From: Butyriboletus loyo
Taxonomy: Eukaryota > Basidiomycota > Agaricomycetes > Boletales > Boletaceae
Length of the DNA: 64,000 nt
Assembly (NCBI GenBank): GCA_038093515.1
Contig: JBBPSI010000014.1
Location: 124,001-188,000 of the forward strand
Reading direction: 5' to 3'
The position numbers and the translations under genes are program-made. Numbering within the stretch: position 1 is the first letter of the stretch; each line of letters starts with the position of its first letter. Below are positions 1-11,054 of the stretch, in pieces. A model generated the notes under the pieces. It was not told the origin of the DNA, did no database searches, and saw only the letters and a list, made by a program, of their open reading frames with translations.

Positions 1-207
1 GTCACGGGTATGGCTGTACAGTGTGTCCCGAAGGTGGTCGGCATATGTATACTTCTTTCTTGTTCCATTCGCATTTTTGAGGTCCACGTCCATTGAATCA
101 AATCTCATTTATCCCTATTGAAAACACGGACGATACACATCCAACCGCGATGTACGGACTCGGATTGACGGGCTTTCATCACCTTCAAGTCCTGACATGA
201 TCTTCCA

Positions 208-429
208 TTGAGCTCATTATTACCAGCCACATCTACTGCAGTCGAGCGTGTCTTCTCACAAGGTCGCCAACTTCTCAACTTCACTCATGACCGGCTCTCA
301 CCATCGTCAACCCGTGCTTTTCTCTGCCTAGGAGCGTGGGGCAGAAATGACTTCTTGCTCGTTCAAGACCTAATCAACTGGATGACAGAAAAGACAAGTG
401 GGAAGGGGAAACGAGACGAGGCGGCATGA
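208..429 (+). mobile_element. hAT transposase C-terminal remnant
   Basis: The reading frame reads LLPATSTAVERVFSQGR followed by RLSPSSTRAFLCLGAWGR, the dimerisation segment at the C-terminus of hAT-family transposases (known family signature: PATS...ERVFS...RL...). It ends in a stop at 427-429. No catalytic core is visible upstream in the 207 bases available, so this is either the tail of an element starting outside the window or a remnant. There is no ATG at the start of the open frame, in line with an exon or fragment. DNA after it (440-600) is rich in ACCGCGGTA/TACCGC-like blocks on both strands, which could be the element's subterminal region; that is inference. Confidence 0.75.
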
Positions 430-1239
430 ACAACGGCTAGTGTAGAAAATATGTATACCCGCTCTAACACCCGCGGTAGTCTACAGTACCGCGGTGTTTT
501 GTCCCACCGTCAGCATTACCTCGGTAAACCGTCAAAATACGGGTACAGTGTTGGGATTTTCAGCCACTGTGTTACCCGTGCGGTACCCTATTTAGTGCAG
601 TATGTAGCGTATGCACAACACTGACAAGAACCATGGATAATTGTAGCCTCGGATGCGGCGGGCATAGTGTGCGGGTTCTAGCTTTGAGACTCGTCGAACC
701 ACATCTGGCGTAGCTACATCTAACAATGAGCAATCTCGACGACAAACGGCTAGGCCAGTCTTTTGGAGCCAGTTGAAACTCTGAGAGAGACGTCCATGCA
801 GGCGGAGATTGAAGGTTGAAGGTTGAAGCCGCGCGGAGGGACTAAGGATTTGTGTGCGTGGTGAGTTTGGGACAAATTTGTACTTTGCGCGTCACAATAT
901 TGGGCGTTCCCCCAATGCTTCGAAACACGCGCAGCAGTGCATTCACGCAGCACCTCGCCAAAAAAAATTGCATGGTTTTTGGGCCTCTTGTATACTCGCT
1001 GGTGGTTACCGACGTTCCTGGCAAGGTCTCAGACGAACGATTTTGAAGCAAATTAGTCCATACGCCGCGGGAGACACTCACGTAAATTACATCACCACAG
1101 TCGGAAGCGGTGGCAACCCCAAAGAATTTACACTGCATAAAAACCCGGCTACAAGATGGCATTTCCCTTGTCTTTTGCTCTTTGACCAACTCGTCTCTCC
1201 GTGTCATTGGTTCCTCCAGCTTAATTCTCGCCGCCAGAC
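430..1239. other. Intergenic: hAT-flanking DNA and desaturase promoter
   Basis: No gene is supported here. Positions 440-600 hold repeated GCGGTA/TACCGC-type words on both strands, probably transposon end sequence. Positions 809-829 hold three tandem copies of a 7-base word (TTGAAGG, TTGAAGG, TTGAAGC) about 410 bases before the desaturase ATG. The rest is presumed promoter and 5' UTR of the desaturase. Open frames in 854-1405 run into the desaturase coding frame out of register and look like chance. Confidence 0.5.
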
Positions 1240-2942
1240 ATGGCGACAACCACTCCTCCCATCAAGCCCAAGGCAGACGCGGTGCCCGACGCCATCGACC
1301 CAACACAATTTGTCGAAGATCCCGACCACACTCCCGCCGACGCCAACATTCCTGATAACTATGTGTCCTACACGCTCAAGCACCAGAAAGCACTACCTCC
1401 AGTGACGTGGGACAACTTATTCGAGAATCTTAACTGGCTCCACGTCATCATTCTTGGTTTCACCCCGGTGCTGGGGATCATTGGGGCATACTACACCTCT
1501 CTCAGATGGGAGACGGCTGTCTGGGCTATCCTCTACTACTACATGACCGGCCTTGGTTCGTGTTCTTTTATTCTTTTCTCGTCGTGGGCGTAGTTGATGT
1601 TGTTTTTCACAGGCATAACGGCAGGCTATCATCGTCTTTGGGCTCACCGTTCATTCAACGCATCTAGACCCCTGCAATACGTCCTTGCCGTCCTTGGCGC
1701 TGGTGCTGTTGAGGGTTCCATTAAATGGTGGGCTCGTGGCCACCGTGCCCATCACCGGTACACCGACACCGACCTCGACCCTTACGACGCGCACAAAGGG
1801 CTCCTCTGGTCGCACATTGGTTGGATGGTCTTGAAACCTCGCCGTAAACCTGGTGTGGCGGATGTCAGTGATCTTTCAAAGAGTGATATTGTCAAATGGC
1901 AACATCGCCATTATCTCAAGTTGGTGTTCGTCATGGGAATCGTTTTCCCGACTGTCGTCGCTGGTTTTGGATGGGGTGACTGGCAGGGTGGCTACATTTA
2001 TGCCGGTTTGTTGAGGTTGGTTTTCGTTCATCATGTAAGTGTTTGAAACAGGCAGACATACGTCCGCTCAAGTCTCTTGCAGTCTACCTTTTGTGTCAAC
2101 TCTCTTGCTCACTGGTTGGGCGAAACACCTTTCGACGACAAACACACACCTCGTGATCATTTGATTACTGCACTAGTCACCATTGGGGAGGGCTACCACA
2201 ACTTCCACCACCAATTCCCCATGGACTACCGGAACGCGATTAAGTGGTACCAATACGACCCCACTAAGTGGTTCATTTGGGTTTGCGAACAGCTTGGACT
2301 TGCTTCGCATCTAAAGGTATAATCATTGGCTGGACCTGGTGACCTGTGCTGATCGACCCGTCCTTTAGACGTTCCCGGAGAATGAAGTTCGTAAAGGTCA
2401 ACTTACCATGGAACTAAAACGTCTGCGCGAGACCCAGGAAAAGCTCTCTTGGCCATCGGACAATAGCCACCTTAGTGTCATCAACTGGGACAGCTGTGAG
2501 TGATTAGTGCGGGGATGTGTTTCTTTTCGTTGACTCGTATATAGACCAAGCTCAGGCCAAGACGCGTCCTCTGATCTGTATCGCTGGTTTCATTCATGAT
2601 GTATCCGACTTCCTTGATGAACATCCAGGAGGCCGACACCTTTTGACCAAGCACGTTGGTCAGGATGCCACCACTGCCTTCTTCGGTGGAGTGTATGATC
2701 ATAGCAATGCTGCGCACAATGTAGGCTTTGCTGTCCCCCATGTATCCATTCAACTATGCTGAGATGTTTTATAGCTGCTTGCCATGAAGCGAGTAGGTGT
2801 CCTGCACGGTGGTGCCCCACACGGTCTTGAGGATAAGACGATCCCGCCAAGTCAACGCCTCCGTATTGCCCGCTACAATGAACTTAACGCCAGTGGATAT
2901 AGCTCAGCCGCTTTTTCGGATGGCGAGGGTCTCATGGGCTAG
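1240..2942 (+). CDS. OLE1: Acyl-CoA delta-9 (stearoyl-CoA) desaturase with cytochrome b5 domain
   Basis: Membrane di-iron enzyme of the ER that puts the first double bond into palmitoyl- and stearoyl-CoA (OLE1 family). Exons 1240-1555, 1613-2034, 2083-2316, 2369-2495, 2545-2720 and 2775-2942 add up to 1443 nt, giving 480 residues. The three histidine boxes are visible: HRLWAHR early in exon 2, HRAHHR about 37 residues later, and GEGYHNFHH in exon 3. Hydrophobic segments flank them. The C-terminal part carries a cytochrome b5 fold with the haem-binding HPGG near residue 393, as in fungal Ole1, where the fused b5 serves as electron donor. All five introns are 48-57 nt with gt...ag ends. The start is the first ATG of the coding frame. 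Length and domain order are normal for the family. Confidence 0.96.
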
Positions 2943-4631
2943 TATGTTAGATATCGGAGGGGTGCATGATAGAAGTTTTCAACATCGAATAATACTTGTG
3001 ACTCCAAATAGGAGTGACTAGTTGGTACGATACCTACGCACTTTGGGATGCCTTGTCACGTTCTCCATGACCGCATTCAAATAGATATTGTCGATTACAT
3101 TGCGACTGAAGTCTCCCGTACAGGACAACTTAGTAGGATGATATAGAATGTACGATATAGCACCGGTATAAAAATTCATTGCAGTATACGGGCCCAAGGA
3201 ATAATCTACCTGCCACTGTTGGGTTTGTCTGAAGGGCAATCTAATCCAAGTCGGATCTGAATGACGGAACTGCCTCAGAGTGTGTCCCATCGGAAGCTGG
3301 GGGAAGCGAGTCTGCCCAAAACAACAGGACAAAGGATGTGACAAGGCGATGGAACGCAGATCCAAAGAAGAGGACAGACGAGGAACAGCCCAGTAGAATG
3401 CCTACGCGACCATTCATGTAATGACTTACAGAACGAGACGGGGGGAGTGTTCAAGTACAAGGAGAGTGTCTGCTCGTCGTCGCGTCCTTAGTTTGGGCGG
3501 GCTTCTGATCGGGCACCCTTCGGACGAACGTCACAAGTACTGACAGATAAGTTTTAGCCTCGCGAAATAGTAATGCCGCGTAATCAGAACTGAATGTGAT
3601 TTCTCGTTTAGCTAGATTATCGCATATTTAAAAACGACATGTTGTTTGATGTCCGATGCTTGCAGATACCTGTTTCATGATTCCCTGGAGATGTCATGTT
3701 CACATTCAAAATGGGCATGTTTTTTTGAAACACGACAGATGCGTACATTGGTTATGACTTGCTAGGCCATTTGGAAAAAGCTATAGGGGAGCTGGAAAAT
3801 ACCCACGCACCGGCGATCAGGTTATACCCGGTATGTTCTAGGGCGACTGTAAACGGGACTTTGCTAGCGAAGAAACCTGCAAGTCGTTCCTGCGCTAAAA
3901 GCGAGTTGCGGGCAATGCGTCGCTGCGCTTTCATTGAATGCTGCTACTCGTCGGAGGACCGGCGGCAACGTGATTTCTCGTCCGTTGCGAGCGGTTTCGG
4001 TTGGGGGCAGTGTTGCAGGGACGAATCGCGGCAGTAATTTAATGGTGTAATCGTTGCGGCTATCCTACGCCAAGGGTCCGTTCCGTTGGTCATTGGTTTA
4101 GGCAGGGACTTGGCCCATCAAGTCTGGAAGAGAGGGATGATCACACCGTTTGGAAATCCAGAAGGCTAGAAGGACGACGGCGAACACACACGGTGGTCGA
4201 TGGGGCAGGCTTGCGGCGGAGTGGAAGATGAGTTGATCTGACAGTCAGCCTCATCTGTCTGACGGAGATACGTAGCGTTCAAGGTCCATCAATCGGAAAT
4301 CCTCCGTAAACGGATTGAAGTTCCTTTGCCGTCTCGAAAGTGGACCGCGGCGTGGGCGGTCGGAGGAGGACGAGTGGCGAGTGGCGATGGATCTGCGATC
4401 GGGTCAGTGGCTGCGAGTTGTTGGCTGATCTTGCTCATCCCGACACTCGCAAATTCTTGGTAGATGCCGGCATTTACGCCAGTGCTCGCCAAGGCTGAGA
4501 ATGGTCGGCGTTGCGATGGGACAACCGTGGGGATAGGCACGGACCGCTCTGACTATACTACTGGCCTCGATAGCTGTAATCCATTTCCGTCCCTTCCTCT
4601 TACCGCCATCATTCCACACAACACCTCGAAC
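2943..4631. other. Intergenic, no supported gene
   Basis: Several open frames of 60-115 codons occur on both strands but none has a recognisable domain. On the minus strand around 3241-3435 a 58-codon frame starting at an ATG encodes a hydrophobic N-terminal half (ILLGCSSSVLFFGSAF); a longer minus frame (3018-3365) overlaps it in another register. Either could be an exon of a small membrane protein, but no convincing splice model or homology was found. The last ~300 bases are presumed promoter of the G-alpha gene. Confidence 0.4.
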
Positions 4632-6842
4632 ATGGCTCCCAAACGCCAAAAGGTGTCAGAGGACGACCCTCTTACGCGCGCTCTTGCACCCCCGCCCAAC
4701 GAGACGTCGGCAGAGCGACAGCTGCGCACAGCCGCTGAACAGGAAGCAAAGCGGGTCTCTGATGCAATCGACGACGAGCTGAACCGTCAGCGCATCGCTG
4801 ACAAGAAGAGCCCCAGGCCTGTCAAGATACTGCTGCTCGGTGCGTCCCCCACTCCCACCCCAACCCCCACTACTCTACAACTCTCCTCCCCTCCTCTGCC
4901 AGGTCAAAGTGAATCCGGTATGTCCCTCCCTGATGGTCTGGCTGCCCCCACTGAGCGGCTTCTCCATAGGAAAATCCACCACGCTCAAGAGTAGGTGATC
5001 GCCTATCACCATTATGGCATGACTAATCGCTACCCACGTCCAGATTTCCAGCTCATGCATTCCCCAAAGGTCAGCTTCACATGCTTGGTGAACCACATAG
5101 TGTCCATAAGTATTCACTTTGCATCAGGCTTTCCACGCGGAGAAAGCCTCGTGGCGCGCCGTCATCCAGCTCAACGTCGTTCAGTCCATCCATGCCATTA
5201 TCGACCTCATATCGAAAGCCCACGCAACCTCCAATGGCGTATCCTCAAACTCATCTATCTCGAGCGGGCGTGCCTCCACCTCATCATCATCATCACCTCC
5301 CTCACCAACGGGCACAGCACGCAAAGAATATCCCCCACTCACATCCGATCATCTTAAGCTCAAGATGCGACTCGCTCCACTCGTTCAGGTGGAGGCTGAT
5401 CTGATCCGTAGATTACTCCCTCCAGACCAGGTCCATGGTTTAATCCGTTCCGATCTGACCGCTTTCCCATTCTACCAAGAGATTAGTATCAACTCAAACA
5501 CCGGCTGGAAGAACACCTTTAACCGTCTGATGCGCAATCCTAACGGCCACAGCAGCACCGATAGCTTAGACTTGAACAAGGCCGATCTAGAGGACCCTGG
5601 GGTGGTCTTACATGCCTGTTCCGAAGACATGATAAAGCTCTGGGCGGATCCCACCATCAGAAGACTCATGGAGATCGAGAAGATGCGACCGGAAGAGATG
5701 GCTGGATTGTGAGTCGTGTTAATTCATACCCCACTTGTTGCTAATCCATTTTGCTGGCAGTTTCTTGGATTCGCTATCTCGAGTGACGTCGCCTAGATAC
5801 ATCCCAACAGATGGTAACATCGACTTCTTTTCCTTCATACCCTCTACCGCTGAGCTCACACGTCCCGATAGATGATATCCTTCGTGCCCGGTTGAAGACA
5901 CTCGGAGTGTCTGAACACCGTTTCCAAGTCAAGACTGGTGCGTGGGTCCCCCATGTTGGAATGCAGATTTTTAAAAAGGTTTCAGGACACATTGGGACCG
6001 CTATGAGCAGTGATTGGCGTGTGTTCGATGTCGGCGGCCATAGGTCTCTTGTAAGTATCGCCTCAGATGTCATCGTTCGACTTTGTCACCTAATTGCTTG
6101 CGCCAATCTCGTAGAGAGGTGTGGTGTTTTCTTCATTTGTGATAGGACAAGTGACAACGTTCACCAGCGGCGTGGGCGCCTTATTTCGACGATATGAACG
6201 CCATTATTTTCTTGGCTCCCATAAGTTGCTTTGACCAGGTTCTTCAAGAAGACCCAACTGTGAATAGGCTGGTCAGTTCACCCTCCATGCTTGCCTCCGA
6301 CTCCATAGCTGAACGTTTGCAGGCCGACTCCTTCCTCCTTTGGAAGAGTATCGTTTCAAATCCACTCTTGAAGAAGACGGATTTGGTGCTTTTCCTCAAC
6401 AAATGTGACATTTTACGCGCAAAACTCGAATCGGGTATTCTCTTGGGGGACTATATCACTAGTTATGGCAACAGGCCAAACGACTTTGAGAGTGCGAGTA
6501 CATGTCAGTTTGATTTGATTGCTGTCTTCTTGGCAGTGATGATGTATGCTCTGCCATTCATAGACCTCAAGAAAAAGTTTGCTGCGTTGATGAAGGAGCA
6601 TGCGGGTGATAGGCCGTTCTATTGTCATTTTACCTCTGTCACGGTCCGTCAATGCATGTCTACTCTGGGGGGTTCTGATTTGACTCGATCTCGTTCAGGA
6701 TACACACTCAACCTCGTTGATCTTACAGAATAGTAAGTAAAGGTGATGGCGCGGTCGTGAGTTTTGGAATCTGACCACATCCACACCAGTACAAGATGTA
6801 GTCATACGAGACAATCTCAAGAGGAGTGCCCTCGTCGGATAG
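4632..6842 (+). CDS. Non-canonical heterotrimeric G-protein alpha subunit
   Basis: Fourteen exons (4632-4839, 4903-4917, 4970-4990, 5044-5069, 5128-5708, 5761-5813, 5872-5937, 5986-6050, 6115-6118, 6168-6271, 6323-6503, 6564-6643, 6699-6732, 6790-6842) sum to 1491 nt, 496 residues. Visible G-alpha parts: P-loop GQSESGKST at 70-78, switch I DILRARLKT with the GTPase arginine at R308, switch II DVGGHRS at 338-344, NKCD at 407-410, and HFTSVTD near the end. Canonical subunits have Gln where this one has His342. The N-terminus (MAPKRQK) lacks the MGCxxxS lipidation signal, and the C-terminus lacks the usual Cys at -4. The stretch between P-loop and switch I is about 90 residues longer than usual, with a Ser-rich insert near residues 155-185. 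This agrees with the expanded, divergent G-alpha group of agaricomycetes. Signalling partner unknown. Exon 9 is only 4 nt (AGAG), needed to keep the frame. Confidence 0.9.
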
Positions 6843-8031
6843 TCGAGCTACGACGACGCTCGCTTGTACACTCGATGTCCTGGGTACGCATCTACCTACC
6901 TACAGACCATTTGCCACACTTGGAAACCATCTAGACGCTCTCACGCTGCACTACTGTATTTCATCCCAAAGGAGTTTCCGTTGAATGGCCCACATCCTCC
7001 TTTCTTTTCGCGTACACTACATATGATCCACTAGTTGATACTTTGATGTTAGCCATGTCTGTTGTCACTTGGTTTCCCTTGGAAATTAGGTTGTTTGTTT
7101 GTGTTTATCAATGATTATGTAATTCATTCTCGGATCCTCAAGGCCTCATTCTCAACCTTTGCATATGTACCGCATCGATCAGCAGTTGTTAAATCATGTC
7201 TCCACGGGGATATGGGAGGGCGAACATGTCACCACCATCACCATCACTGCAAGTCCAGATGAATTGTGGTGTTCGCCGAGGGATGCTTTTTATTTCAACC
7301 CCAATGGCAAATCCCGCGCGATGGAAATCGGACCTTGTGACAAGGCCCAACCATTGCACCGCTCCATAGCATGATGCTATGATTGTATCATATTGGCACT
7401 GGTTGTCGGCATGTACGCATGACGAGTAAAATAATACAGCCTGACAAGATGGCCTGGGCCTGGGCACATGCACATGGGCCGCCGTATCCAGGGTTTCACC
7501 TCTGGAACCTCGACAATCGAGCGCTTGAGCGTCCGTCGGCTAACGGCGTCTTGCGCGAAAATGCAACAGAGTTACCCGGTGCTCTCTCGTTTCAGCGCTG
7601 TCCGCATGGTCCAGACGTCGACGATTCGATGCACAGCATGCAACGGCTGTGCCATCTCTGCAAGCAGCGTGACTGAGCTGGTGTTACCGTCAGCCGTGTA
7701 CTAATTCGCTGCAAGTGACACTTTCGGAGGGGAACAAAAAAAGGAGAGAATCCAAGAGGGCATGATGTCTTCACATTGGTATCGTACAAGTACTGGGCTA
7801 AAGAGAATGTTACTGTTACATGCAGTCAGCGTGTCTATGACAAAAAGGGTGAACATGGCGCAAAGCGTGTGATGCATATCGCGGGCCTCTAAATCGAGCA
7901 TAATCTCTGAACGATCATGATGCCCATCACGGTGTTGGTACGGTGTGCGTTTCATTCCCCGTGGCCGGTCATGTTGGTCGTCTACATCGGCGACACATGC
8001 CGCCGATGACTACGGGCAGATACGTCGGAGA
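6843..8031. other. Intergenic, no supported gene
   Basis: The convergent 3' ends of the G-alpha gene (+) and the acetyltransferase gene (-) lie here. Frames of 60-97 codons on both strands (for example 7383-7676 and 7468-7704) overlap in different registers and show no domain. A short CACCAT-type run at about 7229-7247 gives a histidine run in one frame, which is low complexity. Nothing else is seen. Confidence 0.45.
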
Positions 8032-9498
8032 TCAATCAAGCATGTCCCAGCTGCTGGAACTGGTACCAATGCTACTCTGAGCATCATTCCAAGAGTCGGT
8101 ACTGGAAGATGACAAGCTGGTGCTTCGTGACCTACTTCTCAAACTTGCCGGCCCGGTACGAGGGTATGGGTCGTGTGGCATTGTGAACTGGATAGGAACG
8201 TTTGCAGGAGCAGAGGTTTCCCTAGGTAACCAATTGTCCTCGGACTCGGACTCTGACCAGGAGCCATACATTGGAGACGGAGCCGAAGGAGGAGGAGAGG
8301 CTGGCGGTGTATATCCGGGGGTAGAGGGAGTCGAAATTGTCAGTGGTGACTGTGGATTCACTTCGGATGTCCTGGTCGAGGGGATAGATGGTAGGGCAAG
8401 CATATGACCTCGCAGTGTCGATGGCCCTAGCAGTGAGCCTCCCATGTCTTGTCTGTTTCGTCTTGCCGTGATGGTCGTCTCGATGACTTCTTCCCATCCT
8501 TGACTGAACTCGTTGGTGCCATGCACATCTGACATATGCTCGTCTTCCTCCCAGGTCACGACGACGTTGAGTCTTGGCGACGGGGGCAAGGAACCACTGA
8601 CGGATGGCTCGCCGATCGAGGATGCGTCGTCTGTAAGGTAGGCCATATCCTGTGTCGCTTTCCTCGTGATCTCCTTCAATGTTTCCGTGCTCGACGACCT
8701 CGTTATCCGCCCATGCTTCTCCTCCCACCGCACCAACTCTTCCCGCTCCCTCGAATGCCTCGCAAACATTTCATCCCAAAGCATGGCGACGGGCTGATCC
8801 AGAACATGACTATCCCGCCCCCGCCCCCGCGTCGATCTCAGCATCCACTCCGTGTCCAACATCGCCAGGTATGTCACGTCTTTCCATACGCCTGCCATAC
8901 CCTCTCCCTCGGGTTGGTAGACTGCTCTCCGCTTCGTCCCTTCATGCGCGAAACCCAATCCGATGAACAATCGCAGGGCTCTGTCTTTAAACGGCGTATC
9001 AAGGATCGCCGCTTGAACGCGGTGGAACTTGAGCTCTTCGAATGCCCAGCGGAGTACGAGTTGTACGGTTTCGCGAGCATAGCCACGGCGTTGCATGTCT
9101 TGCCTAATGATGATGCCGATGTTGGCTTCGCCCGCTGGGAGGTTGGCAGGACCGGCGTACAGGTAGACGAATCCAACTCTTAGACATGCGGGATCGGGCG
9201 GTGGGGGTGGCTCTGCGGAAGGAGGAGGAAGTGATGTAGGTGTGTACCTTTCTGGAGTGTGGGTATCCAAGAGTGGCTCATTATTCCTCGTCTCGTCCGT
9301 GGTAGAAGGCGCATTCAATTTCACCACAACGTGGGCGTAGATAAGACATTCGTCTGCAAAGGAGTCAAGGTCGGGGGAAGATGCTTGACCAGGCTCGACG
9401 GCAGTCCTCCTAAACACTTTCCACAGCTCATTTTGGGACTCCCTGTATCCATACTCAGATAGCAAGGTAATATTGTCTGATTGTAAAAGTACGCTCAT
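8032..9498 (-). CDS. GNAT-family N-acetyltransferase with long disordered tail
   Basis: A single uninterrupted frame of 488 residues starting at the ATG complementary to 9496-9498. The N-terminal ~230 residues form an acetyltransferase of the RimJ/RimL-like GNAT type: a beta-strand core reading RVGFVYLYAG, then acetyl-CoA loop NIGIIIRQDMQRRGYARE (about residues 125-145), helix ETVQLVLRWAFEELKFHRVQA, and RALRLFIGLGFAHEGTKR, where the family usually has N-x-x-S-x-x-L-x-x-x-x-GF. A proline-rich insert (PPPSAEPPPPPDP) sits before the core. From residue ~250 on it is Ser/Thr/Pro-rich, with runs such as SRSRSTSLSSSSTDS at the end, and probably disordered. Substrate unknown. The long tail is unusual for the family. 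No intron is needed. Confidence 0.85.
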   Translation of the reverse strand: MSVLLQSDNITLLSEYGYRESQNELWKVFRRTAVEPGQASSPDLDSFADECLIYAHVVVKLNAPSTTDETRNNEPLLDTHTPERYTPTSLPPPSAEPPPPPDPACLRVGFVYLYAGPANLPAGEANIGIIIRQDMQRRGYARETVQLVLRWAFEELKFHRVQAAILDTPFKDRALRLFIGLGFAHEGTKRRAVYQPEGEGMAGVWKDVTYLAMLDTEWMLRSTRGRGRDSHVLDQPVAMLWDEMFARHSREREELVRWEEKHGRITRSSSTETLKEITRKATQDMAYLTDDASSIGEPSVSGSLPPSPRLNVVVTWEEDEHMSDVHGTNEFSQGWEEVIETTITARRNRQDMGGSLLGPSTLRGHMLALPSIPSTRTSEVNPQSPLTISTPSTPGYTPPASPPPSAPSPMYGSWSESESEDNWLPRETSAPANVPIQFTMPHDPYPRTGPASLRSRSRSTSLSSSSTDSWNDAQSSIGTSSSSWDMLD

Positions 9499-11054
9499 GG
9501 GTTCCTTGGTTTTTCGATACCGTCGAGGAGGTCTGGATGTGGTGGGGCGGGATGGGAAGAGATGGGAACAGTGGGCGTTTGTGGTGTGGCAGTAGAGATC
9601 CTTCTACGCGTATATGTACATGCTGTGGCGGCCGGCGCTTGCGGCAGTGCACAAAGAACTCAGATCACAATCACGATGGCATCAAGGCTTCCCAGGTGCA
9701 TTTGACGCCCTTCGGAACTTGATCGTCGTTGTGCGCAAAACACACTCTAATGTACGGTCTCGTCTGGCCAAGGCTTCGTTCTGCGCGTGGGCTGTGGAAG
9801 ATGCGGCACAATGTATTACAGGCTGGGCTAGAGGAAGGTTAACTTTAAAGTGACACCCAGGGGTACCACAGTATATAGACTGTCCTGGGCGTTGGAAAGG
9901 AAAGATTCTTCTTGTTTTTGCACCCATGCTTACCTCCCAAGGCTCGTGCACGTCCCTTGGAACATACGTACAACGAACTCCAGGCACCGGGCTCTGATGT
10001 CAACTCCGAAGAACAGGATCAATCGACCCAACGCGCCAAGTCCACACGTCAACGTCGCAATTCTCTAGAAGAGGCTACGTAACCTAAACGCCACGGCCAA
10101 TTCATTGACACCCGAGGGCCCGACATTCTTGAATTCTTCCGTATCTTATCGCATGGTTTAAACACATATCACCGTATGTAAACCGACGGTGATTAATGCG
10201 TTCGTGGTATTCACGTACCGGACGAGGCAGGCCATGCATCGTGGAACCAACGACGATCTCCCCCTATCGGCAGTTCCGATATCTCCAGTGGAACGGATGA
10301 GACGTACGCGTAGTACAGCAACCCGGAAAATGGTCGAAATCCAGTGCTCAGATGTCAGTTTTACTCTCGTGGAATTCGGCGGAGTGCGGACAGGCACCCT
10401 GGCGATGTCGAAAGCGTTTGAATGACCTCTCACACCTTTCATTCTGAAGTCAAGACGTAACTCATGCTGGTGCTGCGAACGTAGCGGTACATACGAGCGA
10501 TGCACCCCTGGCGGCAGACTAGTCGGTGAAAGCGGGGCTTGGGAAAGATCTGGCTCGAGAAAAGGAACGTCCATATCCGAGTTGTCGATTCCCTGAAAAT
10601 TCGGCCGTCGCACGGACTGGGTGGATATCGGAAGGTGAGACCGAATTTCCTGGGTACCTTGTGTGTCCATTCTAGGGAGAGGATGAAAGAAATAGAATAT
10701 TTGTTCATCTTCAACGATAGTGGTAGAGGCCGTATGTGTCTGTCTTGATGCCAGTCTATCACTCGAAATTGAAGTACAGCTCACAAGCAATCTGGTTCGA
10801 AAGCCTTCGCACTGTCAATGAGGACATTGAATCGCACTACGTTTCCAACAAACCAATAAATAGTAAATTGAAGAGTTTAGACTATGGGCTTCAACTACAA
10901 GACAAATGTTAGCTGACAACGGTAGTTGTGATAGAAAAACATTGGCTTAGGGGTTGTCCATTCAGGTGCAGCACGTGATCCTGCTTCAAGTTAATACTAG
11001 GTTGTTCAACTTGTACTTGGGCTCCGAACTTATCTATTTAGGACCTTGCACCCG
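9499..11054. other. Intergenic with one weak hypothetical frame
   Basis: The longest frame is on the minus strand, 10158-10790 (210 codons, starting with an ATG). It has no recognised domain, an even composition rich in Arg/Ser/Thr, and overlapping open frames in other registers, so it may be a hypothetical gene or chance. Several other frames of 60-110 codons show nothing. The last ~250 bases are presumed promoter and 5' UTR of the tRNA synthetase gene. Confidence 0.35.

Noticed and set aside
854..1405. 183-codon plus-strand frame overlapping the desaturase start
   Set aside because: It reads the desaturase first exon out of frame and lacks any domain; the desaturase frame is certain.
5081..5404. 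Plus-strand frame with a histidine run (HHHHH)
   Set aside because: It is the out-of-frame reading of the Ser-rich insert of the G-alpha gene.
8536..9183. 215-codon plus-strand frame opposite the acetyltransferase
   Set aside because: It is the antisense shadow of the clear GNAT gene and has no domain of its own.
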